Positions 37,237 to 46,450 are shown, numbered from the stretch's first letter. The stretch: 64,000 bases of DNA from Aquamicrobium sp. (GCF_023954335.1 NZ_JAMLIE010000004.1:144076-208075), one strand, 5' to 3'. The notes: generated by a model from the sequence alone, not told the origin. Made by a program: numbers and translations.

Positions 37237-38445
37237 ATGAGCGAAGCCTTCATCTGCGATTACGTGCGCACCCCGATCGGCCGTTTCGGCGGCGCGCTTT
37301 CCTCCGTCCGCGCCGACGACCTCGGCGCCGTGCCACTGAAGGCGCTGATGGAGCGCAATCCCGGCATCGACTGGGAGGCTGTCGACGACGTGATCTATGG
37401 CTGCGCCAACCAGGCGGGCGAGGACAACCGCAACGTCGCGCGCATGGCGCTGCTGCTCGCCGGCCTGCCGCAGGCCGTGCCGGGCGCGACCGTCAACCGG
37501 CTGTGCGGCTCGGGCATGGACGCGCTGACCATCTGCGCCCGCGCCATCAAGGCCGGCGAGGCCGACCTCCTGATCGCCGGCGGTGTCGAATCGATGAGCC
37601 GCGCGCCCTTCGTCATGCCCAAGGCCGACACCGCCTTCTCGCGCAATGCCGAGATCCACGACACAACCATCGGCTGGCGCTTCGTCAACCCGCTGATGAA
37701 GAAGCAGTACGGCGTCGATTCCATGCCCGAGACCGGCGAGAACGTCGCGGCCCAGTTCGGCATCAGCCGGGCCGACCAAGACGCGTTCGCCGTGCGCAGC
37801 CAGGACAAGGCGGTCGCCGCGCAGGCGAACGGCCGGCTGGCCAGGGAGATCATCGCCGTCACCATCCCCCGGCGCAAGGGCGACCCGGTCGTGGTGGACA
37901 CCGACGAGCACCCGCGCGCCGGCACCACGGTCGAGGCGCTGGCGAAGCTGCCCACCCCCTTCCGCAAGGAAGGCGGCACGGTGACGGCCGGCAACGCCTC
38001 GGGCGTCAACGACGGCGCGGCGGCGCTGATCGTCGCCTCGGAGGCGGCGGTGAAGAAATACGGCCTGACCCCCATCGCCCGCTTCGTCGGCGGCGCAGTC
38101 GCCGGCGTCGAGCCGCGCATCATGGGCATCGGCCCGGCCCCGGCGACGCAGAAGCTCGCCGCGCGGCTCGGCATCACGCCGGCCGATTTCGACGTGATCG
38201 AGTTGAACGAGGCCTTCGCTGCCCAAGGCATCGCCGTGCTGCGCCAGCTCGGCATCGCCGAGGACGCCGCCCATGTGAACCCGAACGGCGGCGCCATCGC
38301 GCTCGGCCATCCGCTCGGCATGTCGGGCGCGCGCATCGCCGGCACGGCGGCGCTGGAGCTCGCCGAGCGCGGCGGAAAGCTGGCGCTGGCGACGATGTGC
38401 ATCGGCGTCGGCCAGGGCATCGCGGTGGCGCTGGAACGCGCCTGA
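37237..38445 (+). CDS. pcaF: Thiolase, probable 3-oxoadipyl-CoA thiolase
   Basis: Cytoplasmic thiolase of 402 residues. Catalytic C90 in NRLCGSGMDA, H358 in GGAIALGHPLGMSGAR and C388 in MCIGVGQG. The N-terminal AFICDYVRTPIGRFGGALSSVRADDLGA and the HDTTIGWRFVNPLMK region resemble 3-oxoadipyl-CoA thiolases (PcaF/PaaJ), which cleave 3-oxoadipyl-CoA to succinyl-CoA and acetyl-CoA in aromatic degradation. No other pca or paa gene is adjacent, so a general acetyl-CoA acyltransferase role is possible. It is a single-gene unit. Confidence 0.85.
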   Translation: MSEAFICDYVRTPIGRFGGALSSVRADDLGAVPLKALMERNPGIDWEAVDDVIYGCANQAGEDNRNVARMALLLAGLPQAVPGATVNRLCGSGMDALTICARAIKAGEADLLIAGGVESMSRAPFVMPKADTAFSRNAEIHDTTIGWRFVNPLMKKQYGVDSMPETGENVAAQFGISRADQDAFAVRSQDKAVAAQANGRLAREIIAVTIPRRKGDPVVVDTDEHPRAGTTVEALAKLPTPFRKEGGTVTAGNASGVNDGAAALIVASEAAVKKYGLTPIARFVGGAVAGVEPRIMGIGPAPATQKLAARLGITPADFDVIELNEAFAAQGIAVLRQLGIAEDAAHVNPNGGAIALGHPLGMSGARIAGTAALELAERGGKLALATMCIGVGQGIAVALERA

Positions 38446-38570
38446 CGCGAGCGCCGGCGGCGGGCCGGTTCCTCCCTGCCGGCGGCGAAAGGCTGCGGCT
38501 GCGAACCTGATTTGGTCTTGCCGCCGCGCGCGCCAGTGGCTACATCTCGCCGACGCAAAGGGAGACATGC

Positions 38571-38861
38571 ATGCTCGCGCTTATCCAGACCGTCGTGCTC
38601 GCGCTCGATCTCTACTGGTGGATCATCATCGCATCCGCGGTCTTCTCGTGGCTCTACGCGTTCAACGTCGTCAACCCGCGCAACCAGATCGTCAGCACCA
38701 TCGGCAATTTCCTGTTCCGGATCACCGAGCCGGCGCTGCGGCCGATCCGCCGCATCCTGCCCGATCTCGGCGGCATCGACATTTCGCCGATCATCCTGCT
38801 GCTCATCATCTTCTTCCTCCGCCAGTTCCTGATCACCACCGTCGCCCCCGCCATCCTTTGA
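38571..38861 (+). CDS. YggT-family membrane protein
   Basis: Small membrane protein of 96 residues with two long hydrophobic segments separated by a loop containing VNPRNQIVSTIGNFLFRITEPALRPIRRILP-type YggT residues. The exact role is unclear; relatives influence membrane or osmotic homeostasis and cell division. Its stop overlaps the start of the DUF167 gene, the usual yggT-yggU pairing. Confidence 0.92.
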   Translation: MLALIQTVVLALDLYWWIIIASAVFSWLYAFNVVNPRNQIVSTIGNFLFRITEPALRPIRRILPDLGGIDISPIILLLIIFFLRQFLITTVAPAIL

Positions 38862-39172
38862 CGGAACACGGCTTCTACCGGCCGCACGGCGCAGGCTTCG
38901 ACCTCTTCGTGCGGCTGACGCCGAAATCCGCGCGCGACGGCCTTGAAGGCGTCGAGACGGCCGCCGACGGCCGCAGCCATGTGAAGGCGCGCGTGCGCGC
39001 CGTGCCGGAGGACGGCAAGGCCAACAAGGCGCTTATCAAGCTGCTTGCGAAGGAACTCGGCGTGCCGGCAAGCCGGATCGCCATCGTCGCCGGCGAGACC
39101 GCGCGGCTGAAGACCGTGCGCATCGAGGGCGAGGCGGGGCAGTTGGAGCCGACGTTGCGCGCGCTCGCCTGA
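38858..39172 (+). CDS. DUF167 (YggU) family protein
   Basis: Small soluble protein of 104 residues with the DUF167 pattern: VRLTPKSARDG, VKARVRAVPEDGKANKALIKLLAKELGV and VAGETARLKTVRI. A TTG at 38858 overlaps the YggT stop codon by three bases and is the best available start; no ATG exists before the conserved region. The function is unknown across the family. It is translationally coupled to YggT. Confidence 0.88.
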   Translation: MTEHGFYRPHGAGFDLFVRLTPKSARDGLEGVETAADGRSHVKARVRAVPEDGKANKALIKLLAKELGVPASRIAIVAGETARLKTVRIEGEAGQLEPTLRALA

Positions 39173-39181
39173 CGCGCCGCT

Positions 39182-40795
39182 CTAGCCCCCACGCGCGATC
39201 ATGTCGGCCGCCTTTTCCGCGATCATCACCACGGGCGAGGCCGTGTTGCCGGAGACGATCTTCGGCATGATCGAGGCGTCGACGACCCTGAGGCCCGCGA
39301 GCCCCTTCACCCTCAGCTCGGAATCGACCACGGCGCGCTCGTCCAACCCCATGCGGCAGGTGCCGACGGGGTGGAAGATGGTGGTGGCGATGTCGCCGAC
39401 CTTGGCGACCAGCGCCTCGTCGCTCTCGTGCTCCGGGCCGGGCAGGATCTCGACGGGCCGGTAGGCGGACAGTGCCTTCGCGGTCATGATCTTGCGCGCC
39501 TGCTTGACCGCCTTGACCGCGACGTCGCGGTCGCTCTCAGCCGAAAGGTAGTTCAGCCGGATATCGGGCTGCACCTCGGGCGCGGGCGTCGTCGCATGGG
39601 TCGAGCCGACGCTGTCGGGGCGCAGGTTGCACACCGAGACCGTGATCGCCGGGAAGCGGTGCAGCGGGTCGCCCAGCCGGTCGGTCGACAGCGGCTGCAC
39701 GTGGTATTCGAGGTCCGGCGTCGCCTTGGCCGGGTCGGATTTGGTGAACATGCCGAACTGGGAGGGCGCCATCGACATCGGCCCCTTCTGCATCAGCGCG
39801 TACTGGAGCGCGATGCCGGCCTTGCCGTGCAGGCTGTGGACCATGGTGTTGAGCGTCTTCGCCCCGGTCACCTGATAGACGGTGCGGATCTGGAGGTGGT
39901 CCTGAAGGTTCTCGCCGACGCCCTCGCTCTCGTGCGCGACCTCGATGCCCAGCTCCTTCAGCACCTCGGGCCGGCCGACGCCGGATAGCTCCATCAGCTT
40001 CGGCGAGTTGATCGCGCCGGCGCACAACAGCACCTCGGCGTCCGCCCGCGCCTCGTGCAGCGCCCCGCCTTGCCGGTAGCGCACGCCGACGACGCGCTTT
40101 CCCTCGATAACAAGGCTTTCGCTCAGCGCGCGGGTGACGAGCCTGAGGTTCGGCCGCTTCAGCGCCGGCTTGAGGAAGCCCTTGGCCGTGTTCCAGCGGA
40201 TGCCGCCCTTCTGGTTGACCTCGAAGAAGCCGGAGCCCTCGTTGTCGCCGTCGTTGAAGTCGGCGCGCGGCATGATGCCGAATTCCTTCGCTCCCTCCTG
40301 CACGGCAAGCAGGATGTCCCATTTGAGGCGCTGCTTCGCCACCTTCCATTCGCCGCCCGCGCCGTGCAGCGCGGTACTGCCGCCGTGGTGGTCCTCGGAT
40401 CTGAGGAAATAGGGCAGGACGTCGTCCCAACCCCAGCCGGCATTGCCCATCTGGCGCCAGCCGTCATAGTCGGCCGCCTGGCCGCGCATGTAGATCATGC
40501 CGTTGACCGAGGTGCAGCCGCCCAGCACCTTGCCGCGCGGATAGACCAGCGAGCGGCCGTTGAGGCCCGGCTCCTCGGCTGTCTTCATCATCCAGTCGGT
40601 GCGCGGATTGCCGATGCAGTAGAGATAGCCGACCGGGATATGCACCCAGTGATAATTGTCCGAGCCGCCGGCCTCGAGCAGCAGCACCCGCGTCGCCGGG
40701 TTGCGCGTCAGCCGGTTGGCGAGCACGCAGCCCGCCGTTCCCGCCCCGACGATGATGTAGTCGTAACGTCCCTCGACCCTGACAGGCTCAGCCAT
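39182..40795 (-). CDS. GMC-family FAD oxidoreductase (choline/alcohol dehydrogenase-like)
   Basis: Flavoprotein of 537 residues. FAD-binding GAGTAGCVLANRL at the N-terminus; GMC signatures GGCTSVNGMIYMRG and CAGAINSPKLMELSGVG; C-terminal catalytic histidine region FHPVGTCRMG and the asparagine in VSGNTASP. It uses an ATG at 40795, with a GTG directly before. It is the last gene of a same-direction run that begins with the D-hydroxyproline dehydrogenase-like gene, 99 bases behind the Gfo/Idh gene. The substrate is unknown. BetA is one relative, but there are no betaine genes here. Confidence 0.88.
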   Translation of the reverse strand: MAEPVRVEGRYDYIIVGAGTAGCVLANRLTRNPATRVLLLEAGGSDNYHWVHIPVGYLYCIGNPRTDWMMKTAEEPGLNGRSLVYPRGKVLGGCTSVNGMIYMRGQAADYDGWRQMGNAGWGWDDVLPYFLRSEDHHGGSTALHGAGGEWKVAKQRLKWDILLAVQEGAKEFGIMPRADFNDGDNEGSGFFEVNQKGGIRWNTAKGFLKPALKRPNLRLVTRALSESLVIEGKRVVGVRYRQGGALHEARADAEVLLCAGAINSPKLMELSGVGRPEVLKELGIEVAHESEGVGENLQDHLQIRTVYQVTGAKTLNTMVHSLHGKAGIALQYALMQKGPMSMAPSQFGMFTKSDPAKATPDLEYHVQPLSTDRLGDPLHRFPAITVSVCNLRPDSVGSTHATTPAPEVQPDIRLNYLSAESDRDVAVKAVKQARKIMTAKALSAYRPVEILPGPEHESDEALVAKVGDIATTIFHPVGTCRMGLDERAVVDSELRVKGLAGLRVVDASIMPKIVSGNTASPVVMIAEKAADMIARGG

Positions 40796-40894
40796 CACGG
40801 TTCCGCTCCTCCATCGGTTCCATGGCCAGAATGCGCCAGAGCCGGCGGCAATTCCAGTGCCGATATGGTCGCGGCCGGCGATATGGGGAAAGGC

Positions 40895-41884
40895 TCAGAC
40901 CGTCTCCCGGCCGCCGGTCTCGCCGGCGCGGAAGATCGCGTCGATCACCCGCTGGTTGAGCACGGATTCCTCCAGCGTGAACACCCGCGCCGTCCCGTCG
41001 CCGCGCGCGGCGCGCACGAACGCCTCGACCTGGAGCACATATTGCCTCGCGACCGGAAAGCGGAACGAGGTCGCGCCGGTGTGCGTGCGCGCGTGCAGCG
41101 TCACGACCGGGTCGCCATAGGTCACGGCGTTGAACGGGGCGGCGAGCTCTATGAAGCCGTCCTCGCCGTGGAAGACCATGGACTGGCGAAGCGCCATCTG
41201 CGTCGAGACGTAGAACATCAGGTCGAAGCCGTCGAACGCGGCCCGCACGGTGGAATAGATGTCGGTGCCGAAGGTGCGGTCGCGCTCGATGCTGGCCTCG
41301 ACCGCCAGCGGCTCCCTGCCCGTGGCGAACCGCGTCGTCACCACGGGATAGACGCCGATGTCGGGCAGCGCGCCGCCGCCGAGCGCCGGCACGTTGCGCA
41401 TGTTGGCGGGATCGACATTGTGGTAGGAGAACGCGCCCTGCACATGGCGCAGCCGGCCGATGGCGCCGGCCGCGATCAACTCGCGCACCTTGTGCCACTG
41501 CGGATGGTGCACCACCATGAAGGCTTCGCTGACCAGCACGCGGTTGCGCTCGCGCGCCTCGATCACCGCGGCGATCCCGGCGGCATTCAGCGCCAGCGGC
41601 TTTTCCACCAGCACATGCTTGCCGGCATCGGCCGCGCGCACCGCCCATTCGGCATGCTGCGAGGTCGGCAGCGGGATGTAGACGCCGTCGATCTCCGGCG
41701 AGGCCAGCAGCGCGTCGTAGGAGTCGAAGGCGAGCGGCGCGCCGGCGCGGGCGGCGAGCGCCCTCGCCTTCTCGCCGTCGCGGCTGGCGATGGCGTGGAC
41801 GGTGCCGTTCTCCGATTGCTGGATCGCCGGGATCAGATGCGCGCGCGCGATCGTCGCCGTCGACAGGATGCCCCACCGGAACAT
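40895..41884 (-). CDS. Gfo/Idh/MocA-family NAD(P)-dependent oxidoreductase
   Basis: A 329-residue dehydrogenase. N-terminal Rossmann fold (FRWGILSTATIARAHLIPAI), the family lysine in VLVEKPLALN, and a C-terminal beta-sheet domain with GGGALPDIGVYPV. Substrates in this family are usually sugars, inositols or diols. It lies 45 bases downstream of the hydroxyproline epimerase gene in the same direction. Its link to hydroxyproline is positional only. Confidence 0.87.
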   Translation of the reverse strand: MFRWGILSTATIARAHLIPAIQQSENGTVHAIASRDGEKARALAARAGAPLAFDSYDALLASPEIDGVYIPLPTSQHAEWAVRAADAGKHVLVEKPLALNAAGIAAVIEARERNRVLVSEAFMVVHHPQWHKVRELIAAGAIGRLRHVQGAFSYHNVDPANMRNVPALGGGALPDIGVYPVVTTRFATGREPLAVEASIERDRTFGTDIYSTVRAAFDGFDLMFYVSTQMALRQSMVFHGEDGFIELAAPFNAVTYGDPVVTLHARTHTGATSFRFPVARQYVLQVEAFVRAARGDGTARVFTLEESVLNQRVIDAIFRAGETGGRETV

Positions 41885-41929
41885 CGGCTTTTCCTCCCTC
41901 GGCCCGGGCGTTGCTTCAGGCCCGCGCGA

Positions 41930-42931
41930 TCATAGCACGGTGAAGCCGTGGGCGTAGGGGTCGCGGTCGTCGATGAAGATGGTGTTGAAGCCGGTCTGGC
42001 GCGCCCAGCCGCCGATGGAGGGGATGATGGCGTCGCGGTCGCCGACCTTGACCGCCGCCTCGACCCGGCCCCTGAACAGGCTGCCGATGATGCTTTCGTG
42101 GATGAATTCGTCGCTGACCTTCAGCCGGCCCTTCGCCGCCCAGTGGGCCATGCGCGCCGAGGTGCCGGTGCCGCAGGGCGAGCGGTCGATGGCCTTCTCG
42201 CCGTAGAACACGGCGTTGCGGGCGGTCGCCTCCGGGTGCTTCGGCGCGCCGGTCCACAGGATGTGGCTCAGGCCCCGGATCGCCGGGTTCTCCGGGTGGA
42301 CGAACTCGTACTTCGCGTTGAGCGCGGCGCGCAGCTTCGGGCTCCACCCGACCAGCTCGCCGGCCGAGAAATCGGCCATGTCGCGGAAGTTCGGCTGCGG
42401 CTCGACGATGGCGTAGAAATTGCCGCCATAGGCGACGTCGACCGCGATCTCGCCCAGCCCCTCGACCTCTGCCGTCAGCCCCTCGGAATGCAGGAAGGCG
42501 GGCACGTTGGTCAGCCGCACTTCCTCGACGAAGCGGCCTTCCTGCCGGTATTCGGCGACGACGAGGCCGGCCGGCGTGTCGAGCTTGAGCCTGCCGGGCT
42601 CCTTCGGCGTCACCAGCCCGTTCTCGATCGCCATGGTGACGGTGCCGATGGTGCCGTGGCCGCACATCGGCAGGCAGCCGGACGTCTCGATGAACAGCAC
42701 GGCGACGTCGCAGTCGGGCCGCGTCGGCGGGTAGAGGATCGAGCCGGACATCATGTCGTGGCCGCGCGGCTCGAACATCAGGCCGGTGCGGATCCAGTCG
42801 TATTCGGCGAGGAAATGCGCGCGCCGCTCGGTCATGGTCGCGCCCTCGAGGCGCGGGCCGCCGCCGGCGACGAGCCGCACCGGATTGCCGCAGGTGTGGC
42901 CGTCGATGCATTGAAAGGTATGGTTTGCCAT
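41930..42931 (-). CDS. 4-hydroxyproline 2-epimerase
   Basis: Cytoplasmic proline racemase-superfamily enzyme of 333 residues that converts trans-4-hydroxy-L-proline to cis-4-hydroxy-D-proline without a cofactor. Both catalytic cysteines are present: PMCGHGTIG and DRSPCGTGTSAR. The N-terminal FQCIDGHTCGNPVRLV is typical of the hydroxyproline branch. It starts 13 bases after the FAD dehydrogenase gene that would use its product. It corresponds to hypRE-type genes of other rhizobia. The frame is open upstream of the ATG at 42931, but that part does not resemble the family. Confidence 0.92.
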   Translation of the reverse strand: MANHTFQCIDGHTCGNPVRLVAGGGPRLEGATMTERRAHFLAEYDWIRTGLMFEPRGHDMMSGSILYPPTRPDCDVAVLFIETSGCLPMCGHGTIGTVTMAIENGLVTPKEPGRLKLDTPAGLVVAEYRQEGRFVEEVRLTNVPAFLHSEGLTAEVEGLGEIAVDVAYGGNFYAIVEPQPNFRDMADFSAGELVGWSPKLRAALNAKYEFVHPENPAIRGLSHILWTGAPKHPEATARNAVFYGEKAIDRSPCGTGTSARMAHWAAKGRLKVSDEFIHESIIGSLFRGRVEAAVKVGDRDAIIPSIGGWARQTGFNTIFIDDRDPYAHGFTVL

Positions 42932-42944
42932 CTCAGACGCTCTT

Positions 42945-44177
42945 TCAGAAACGCGATGCACGGTAAGGGGTAATGTCGATGGCCGGCGGCCGGTTCTCGA
43001 CGATGTCGGCGACCAGCTCGGCCGTACCGGCCGACTGGGTGAGCCCGAGATGCCCATGCCCGAAGGCGAGCACCACGGCCGGGTTGTGCGGCGCGGCCGA
43101 GATCACCGGCAGGCTGTCGGGCATCGACGGGCGGAACCCCATCCATTGCGTTCCGCCTCCCGTCTTCAGGCCCGGCAGGAAGGCGGCCGCCTTGGTGAGC
43201 AGCGCCTCGGCGCGGCCCATGCGCGGCGGAAGATGGAGCCCGCCGAGCTCGACTCCGCCGCCGACGCGGATACCCTCACCGATGCGGCTGACGACGAAGC
43301 CGTGGCCGGAGAAGGTGACATGGGTGCGCAGGTCGAACGCGCCCGCGGGAAGCGTCGTGTTGTAGCCGCGCTCGGTCTCAAGCGGCAGGCGCAGGCCGAG
43401 CTGACGCGAGAGCCGCCCGGAGAACGCCCCGGCCGCGAGGACGACGCGCTCGAAGCGCCAGTCGCCTTCAGGGCCGGTGATGCGCGCCTCGCTGGGCGAG
43501 GCGGCGATGGCGCGGATGTCGGCGCGCTCGATGCGTCCGCCCGCCCGCGTGAATTCCTCGGCCAGCCGCTCCACCCACAGGGCCGGATCGGTGACGTTGA
43601 CCCAGCCGGGCGTGAAGCCGCCATGGGTGAAGCGTTCGGCGACGCCGGGCTGGATCTCGGCGATCGCGCCGCGGCTTTCCAAGAGCGTGAACTCGACGCC
43701 CGCCCCGCGCCGCTCCTCCCACTCGCGCAGGCTACGGCTGAACTCCTTCTCGCCCTCGTAGAGCTGGAGCTGGCCCTCGCGGCGCAGCATGTCCTGGAGC
43801 CCGTGCACGGCGACGAGCCGCTCCAGCGCCGCCGCCGAATGCGCCATCAGCGCGCTCTGGGCCGCGACCGCCGCGCGGTAGCGGCCGGGCAGGCTCGCCT
43901 GCCAGAACGAGAACAGCCACGGCGCGATGCGCAGCATGTAGGCCGGCGGGATGGTGAGCGGCCCGTTCGGATCGAACAGCCAGAACGGCGCCTTGCGCAT
44001 GACGCCCGGCGTCGCCAGCGGGATGATTTCGGCGAAGGCGAAGGCGCCGGCATTGCCGCGCGAGGCCCCGGCCGCCACGCCCTCGCGGTCGAAAACCGTG
44101 ACCTCGTGGCCGCGCTTGGCGAGCGCCAGCGCGGCCGATACGCCGACGACGCCCGCCCCGATCACGCCGATCTTCAT
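42945..44177 (-). CDS. FAD-dependent D-amino-acid dehydrogenase, probable cis-4-hydroxy-D-proline dehydrogenase
   Basis: DadA-like flavoprotein of 410 residues. The FAD motif VIGAGVVGVSAALALAKRG is at the very N-terminus; a DAO-type core and a C-terminal FGHGHLGLTQSAGTAELVADIV follow. Predicted reaction: cis-4-hydroxy-D-proline to delta1-pyrroline-4-hydroxy-2-carboxylate, feeding electrons to the respiratory chain. It is the first gene of the minus-strand run and is divergent from the GntR gene. A TGTCGACA dyad lies about 55 bases upstream of its start. General D-amino-acid oxidation is the alternative; context favours hydroxyproline. Confidence 0.88.
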   Translation of the reverse strand: MKIGVIGAGVVGVSAALALAKRGHEVTVFDREGVAAGASRGNAGAFAFAEIIPLATPGVMRKAPFWLFDPNGPLTIPPAYMLRIAPWLFSFWQASLPGRYRAAVAAQSALMAHSAAALERLVAVHGLQDMLRREGQLQLYEGEKEFSRSLREWEERRGAGVEFTLLESRGAIAEIQPGVAERFTHGGFTPGWVNVTDPALWVERLAEEFTRAGGRIERADIRAIAASPSEARITGPEGDWRFERVVLAAGAFSGRLSRQLGLRLPLETERGYNTTLPAGAFDLRTHVTFSGHGFVVSRIGEGIRVGGGVELGGLHLPPRMGRAEALLTKAAAFLPGLKTGGGTQWMGFRPSMPDSLPVISAAPHNPAVVLAFGHGHLGLTQSAGTAELVADIVENRPPAIDITPYRASRF

Positions 44178-44230
44178 GACGCTTCAATCCTGTCTGCGAA
44201 TGATGCTTTCCTTATAGGTTGCATTCGCTC

Positions 44231-44246
44231 TGTCGACAAACAAAAT
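44231..44246. promoter_or_regulatory. Candidate GntR operator, site 1 (TGTCGACA)
   Basis: TGTCGACA (44231-44238) followed by AACAAAAT lies between the D-hydroxyproline dehydrogenase and GntR start codons. The same block, TTGTCGACAA then ATAAAAT, recurs at 45256-45272 before the deaminase gene. The dyad fits FadR-type regulators. Autoregulation by the adjacent GntR protein is the simplest reading. Confidence 0.6.
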
Positions 44247-44364
44247 ATCGAGGCGATATAAGCGGCGACCCGCTCTTTCATGCCTTCGCACGGACGTTTA
44301 AGAATGGTGCCTTCCGCCTCCGGCGGCAGAATGTTTCAGGTCACGAACGATGCGGGAGCCGTGA

Positions 44365-45096
44365 ATGGCGAAGCAAGCGAAGAAACGCGACGGCGACAAG
44401 GACGAGGCCGCGGGCGGCCATCGCCGCGGCTCCGGCGTCAGCCATGTCTACGAGAAGCTGCGCAACGAGATCGTCGAATTGAAGCTGGAGCCCGGCAGCC
44501 CGATCGACGAGCTTCAGCTCGCCGAGCGCTTCTCGCTGTCGCGCACGCCGATCCGCGAGGCGCTGGTGCGGCTGGCGGCCGAGGGGCTGATCACCACCCT
44601 GCCCAACCGCGCCACCATCGTCTCCAACATCGATTTCCTCAACCTGCCGCATTTCTTCGACGCGCTGACGCTGATGTACCGCGTCACCACGCGGCTGGCG
44701 GCGGCGAACCACCAGGGCGAGGACATCGCCCGCATCCGCGCTGCGCAGGGCGCGTTCACCGACGCGGTCGGGGCGCGCGACGCGCTGGCGATGATCGCCA
44801 CCAACCGCGATTTCCACCTCGAGATCGCCCGCGCCGGCCGCAACCGTTACTACACCGAGCTGTTCCGCCAGCTGCTCGACGAGGGGCGGCGCATCCTGCG
44901 GCTCTATTATTCCTCGTTCCAGGACGTGCTGCCGCCGCAATATGTCGACGAGCACGAGGAGATGATCGCCGCCGTCATCGCCCGCGACGTCGTCGAGGCC
45001 GACCGGCTGGCGGGCCTGCACGCCGCGCAGATCGTCCGCCACATCCAGGCCTCGATCACCGCCGACACAGGCGTCAACGCCCAGATCGACATCTGA
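44365..45096 (+). CDS. GntR-family (FCD type) regulator of 4-hydroxyproline genes
   Basis: DNA-binding regulator of 243 residues. A basic, Lys/Gly-rich leader of about 20 residues precedes the winged helix (ELQLAERFSLSRTPIREALVRLAAEGLI). The FCD ligand domain follows (FFDALTLMYRVTTRLAA, NRDFHLEIARAGRNRYY, YVDEHEEMIAAVIARD). It stands between the divergent epimerase/dehydrogenase run and the deaminase gene, the place held by HypR-type repressors in other rhizobia. Matching TGTCGACA dyads lie in both flanking gaps. Hydroxyproline or a pathway intermediate is the likely inducer. Confidence 0.9.
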   Translation: MAKQAKKRDGDKDEAAGGHRRGSGVSHVYEKLRNEIVELKLEPGSPIDELQLAERFSLSRTPIREALVRLAAEGLITTLPNRATIVSNIDFLNLPHFFDALTLMYRVTTRLAAANHQGEDIARIRAAQGAFTDAVGARDALAMIATNRDFHLEIARAGRNRYYTELFRQLLDEGRRILRLYYSSFQDVLPPQYVDEHEEMIAAVIARDVVEADRLAGLHAAQIVRHIQASITADTGVNAQIDI

Positions 45097-45231
45097 CTTC
45101 CGGCACCGGCGAGGCCCCAGCCCGCCGCCCGCCGGCCACCCATCGCCCCTTCGGCCGGTACATGCGGCTTTTTCCGCCCGTCTCGCGTGGATCGTCACAG
45201 GACAGTGCGTTGAAAAGATATGGCTTTTTAT

Positions 45232-45272
45232 TTTTTCGACAATATACGCGTTTTCTTGTCGACAAATAAAAT
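45232..45272. promoter_or_regulatory. Candidate GntR operators before the deaminase gene
   Basis: TTGTCGACAA (45256-45265) followed by ATAAAAT is the clearest copy. A partial copy, TTTTTTCGACAATATA, lies about 22 bases upstream. The 307-base gap from the GntR gene to the deaminase gene otherwise holds an AT-rich promoter stretch and a GAAGGAGGAT ribosome-binding site, and no other gene. Confidence 0.6.
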
Positions 45273-45403
45273 ACAAGTGGTACTGTAAGACCATTCCGGA
45301 TGGGAGCGCAGGCTTGAGGGCCGCGCCGTCGCGGGAAGGCCAGCAGGCATCCCAACGATGCAGGAGCACTGGCGGCAGGCAGGGTCGTTTGAAGGAGGAT
45401 CGC

Positions 45404-46363
45404 ATGAATCTCGACATTTTCTTCGGCTGCATCCCGGCGCTGATGACGCCGTGCAAGGCCGACCGCAGCCCCGATTTCGACGCGCTGGTGCGCAAGGGCA
45501 AGGAACTGGTCGCCGCCGGCATGTCGGGCGTCGTCTATTGCGGCTCGATGGGCGACTGGCCCCTCCTGACCGACGCGCAGCGCATGGAAGGCGTCGAGCG
45601 CCTGGTCAAGGTGGGCGTTCCGGTCATCGTCGGCACCGGCGCGGTCAACACCGCCTCGGCCGCCGCCCATGCCGCCCATGCCCAGAAGGTCGGCGCAAAG
45701 GGCCTGATGGTCATCCCGCGCCTCTTGTCGCGCGGCCAGTCGGTCGCCGCCCAGCGCAACCACTTCAAGGCCATCCTTTCGGCCGCACCCCAGCTTCCGG
45801 CCGTGATCTACAACAGCCCCTATTACGGCTACGAGACCAAGGCGGACCTGTTCTTCGCGCTGCGCGCCGACCACAAGAACCTCGTCGGCTTCAAGGAATT
45901 CGGCGGCGCCGACGCGCTGACCTACGCGGCCGAGCACATGACCAGCCAGGACGACGTGCTGCTGATGATCGGCGTCGACACCACCGTCGTCCACGGCTTC
46001 GTCAATTGCGCCGCGGTCGGCGCCATCACCGGCATCGGCAACGTGCTGCCGAAGGAAATCCTGCACCTGTGCGCCCTGTCGCGCGCGGCTGCCAAGGGCG
46101 ACGCCGAGGCCCGCTTGCTCGCGGGCGAGCTCTCCGAGGCGCTGAACGTGCTGTCGTCCTACGACGAAGGCCCGGACCTCGTCCTCTACTACAAGTACCT
46201 GATGGTGCTGAAGGGCGACGCGGAATACGAGTTGCACTTCAACGCCGACGACGCGCTCTCGCCGAGCCAGCGCGGCTATGCCGAGGCCCAGCTCAAGCTG
46301 TTCGACGCCTGGTACGCGGCATGGATCGCCCGCACCGGCGCGGTGCAGAAATACGCCGCCTGA
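45404..46363 (+). CDS. DapA-family deaminase, probable delta1-pyrroline-4-hydroxy-2-carboxylate deaminase
   Basis: Cytoplasmic TIM-barrel Schiff-base enzyme of 319 residues. Predicted reaction: delta1-pyrroline-4-hydroxy-2-carboxylate to 2-oxoglutarate semialdehyde and ammonia. The Schiff-base lysine is K164 in VGFKEFGG and the catalytic tyrosine is Y136 in VIYNSPYYG. The GTTGE loop of dihydrodipicolinate synthase is replaced by CGSMGD, showing that this is not DapA itself. GAAGGAGGAT precedes the ATG. It follows the GntR gene and a matching operator, and a perfect terminator hairpin closes its unit. It corresponds to HypD-type enzymes of rhizobia. Confidence 0.9.
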   Translation: MNLDIFFGCIPALMTPCKADRSPDFDALVRKGKELVAAGMSGVVYCGSMGDWPLLTDAQRMEGVERLVKVGVPVIVGTGAVNTASAAAHAAHAQKVGAKGLMVIPRLLSRGQSVAAQRNHFKAILSAAPQLPAVIYNSPYYGYETKADLFFALRADHKNLVGFKEFGGADALTYAAEHMTSQDDVLLMIGVDTTVVHGFVNCAAVGAITGIGNVLPKEILHLCALSRAAAKGDAEARLLAGELSEALNVLSSYDEGPDLVLYYKYLMVLKGDAEYELHFNADDALSPSQRGYAEAQLKLFDAWYAAWIARTGAVQKYAA

Positions 46364-46405
46364 CGTAAAGGCGCCCGCGGCGGCAGGTCGCGGGATCGAA
46401 ACGGA

Positions 46406-46450
46406 GATGGCGGAAGCCGGCCATGGAGCCGGCTTCCGCCATCTGCTTTT
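46406..46450 (+). terminator. Terminator hairpin after the deaminase gene
   Basis: Perfect 16-base arms at 46406-46421 and 46428-46443 (GATGGCGGAAGCCGGC and its complement) enclose a 6-base loop, followed by TGCTTTTCC. It is one of the strongest hairpins in the window. The remaining 230 bases before the acetyltransferase gene show no other recognisable element. Confidence 0.85.
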
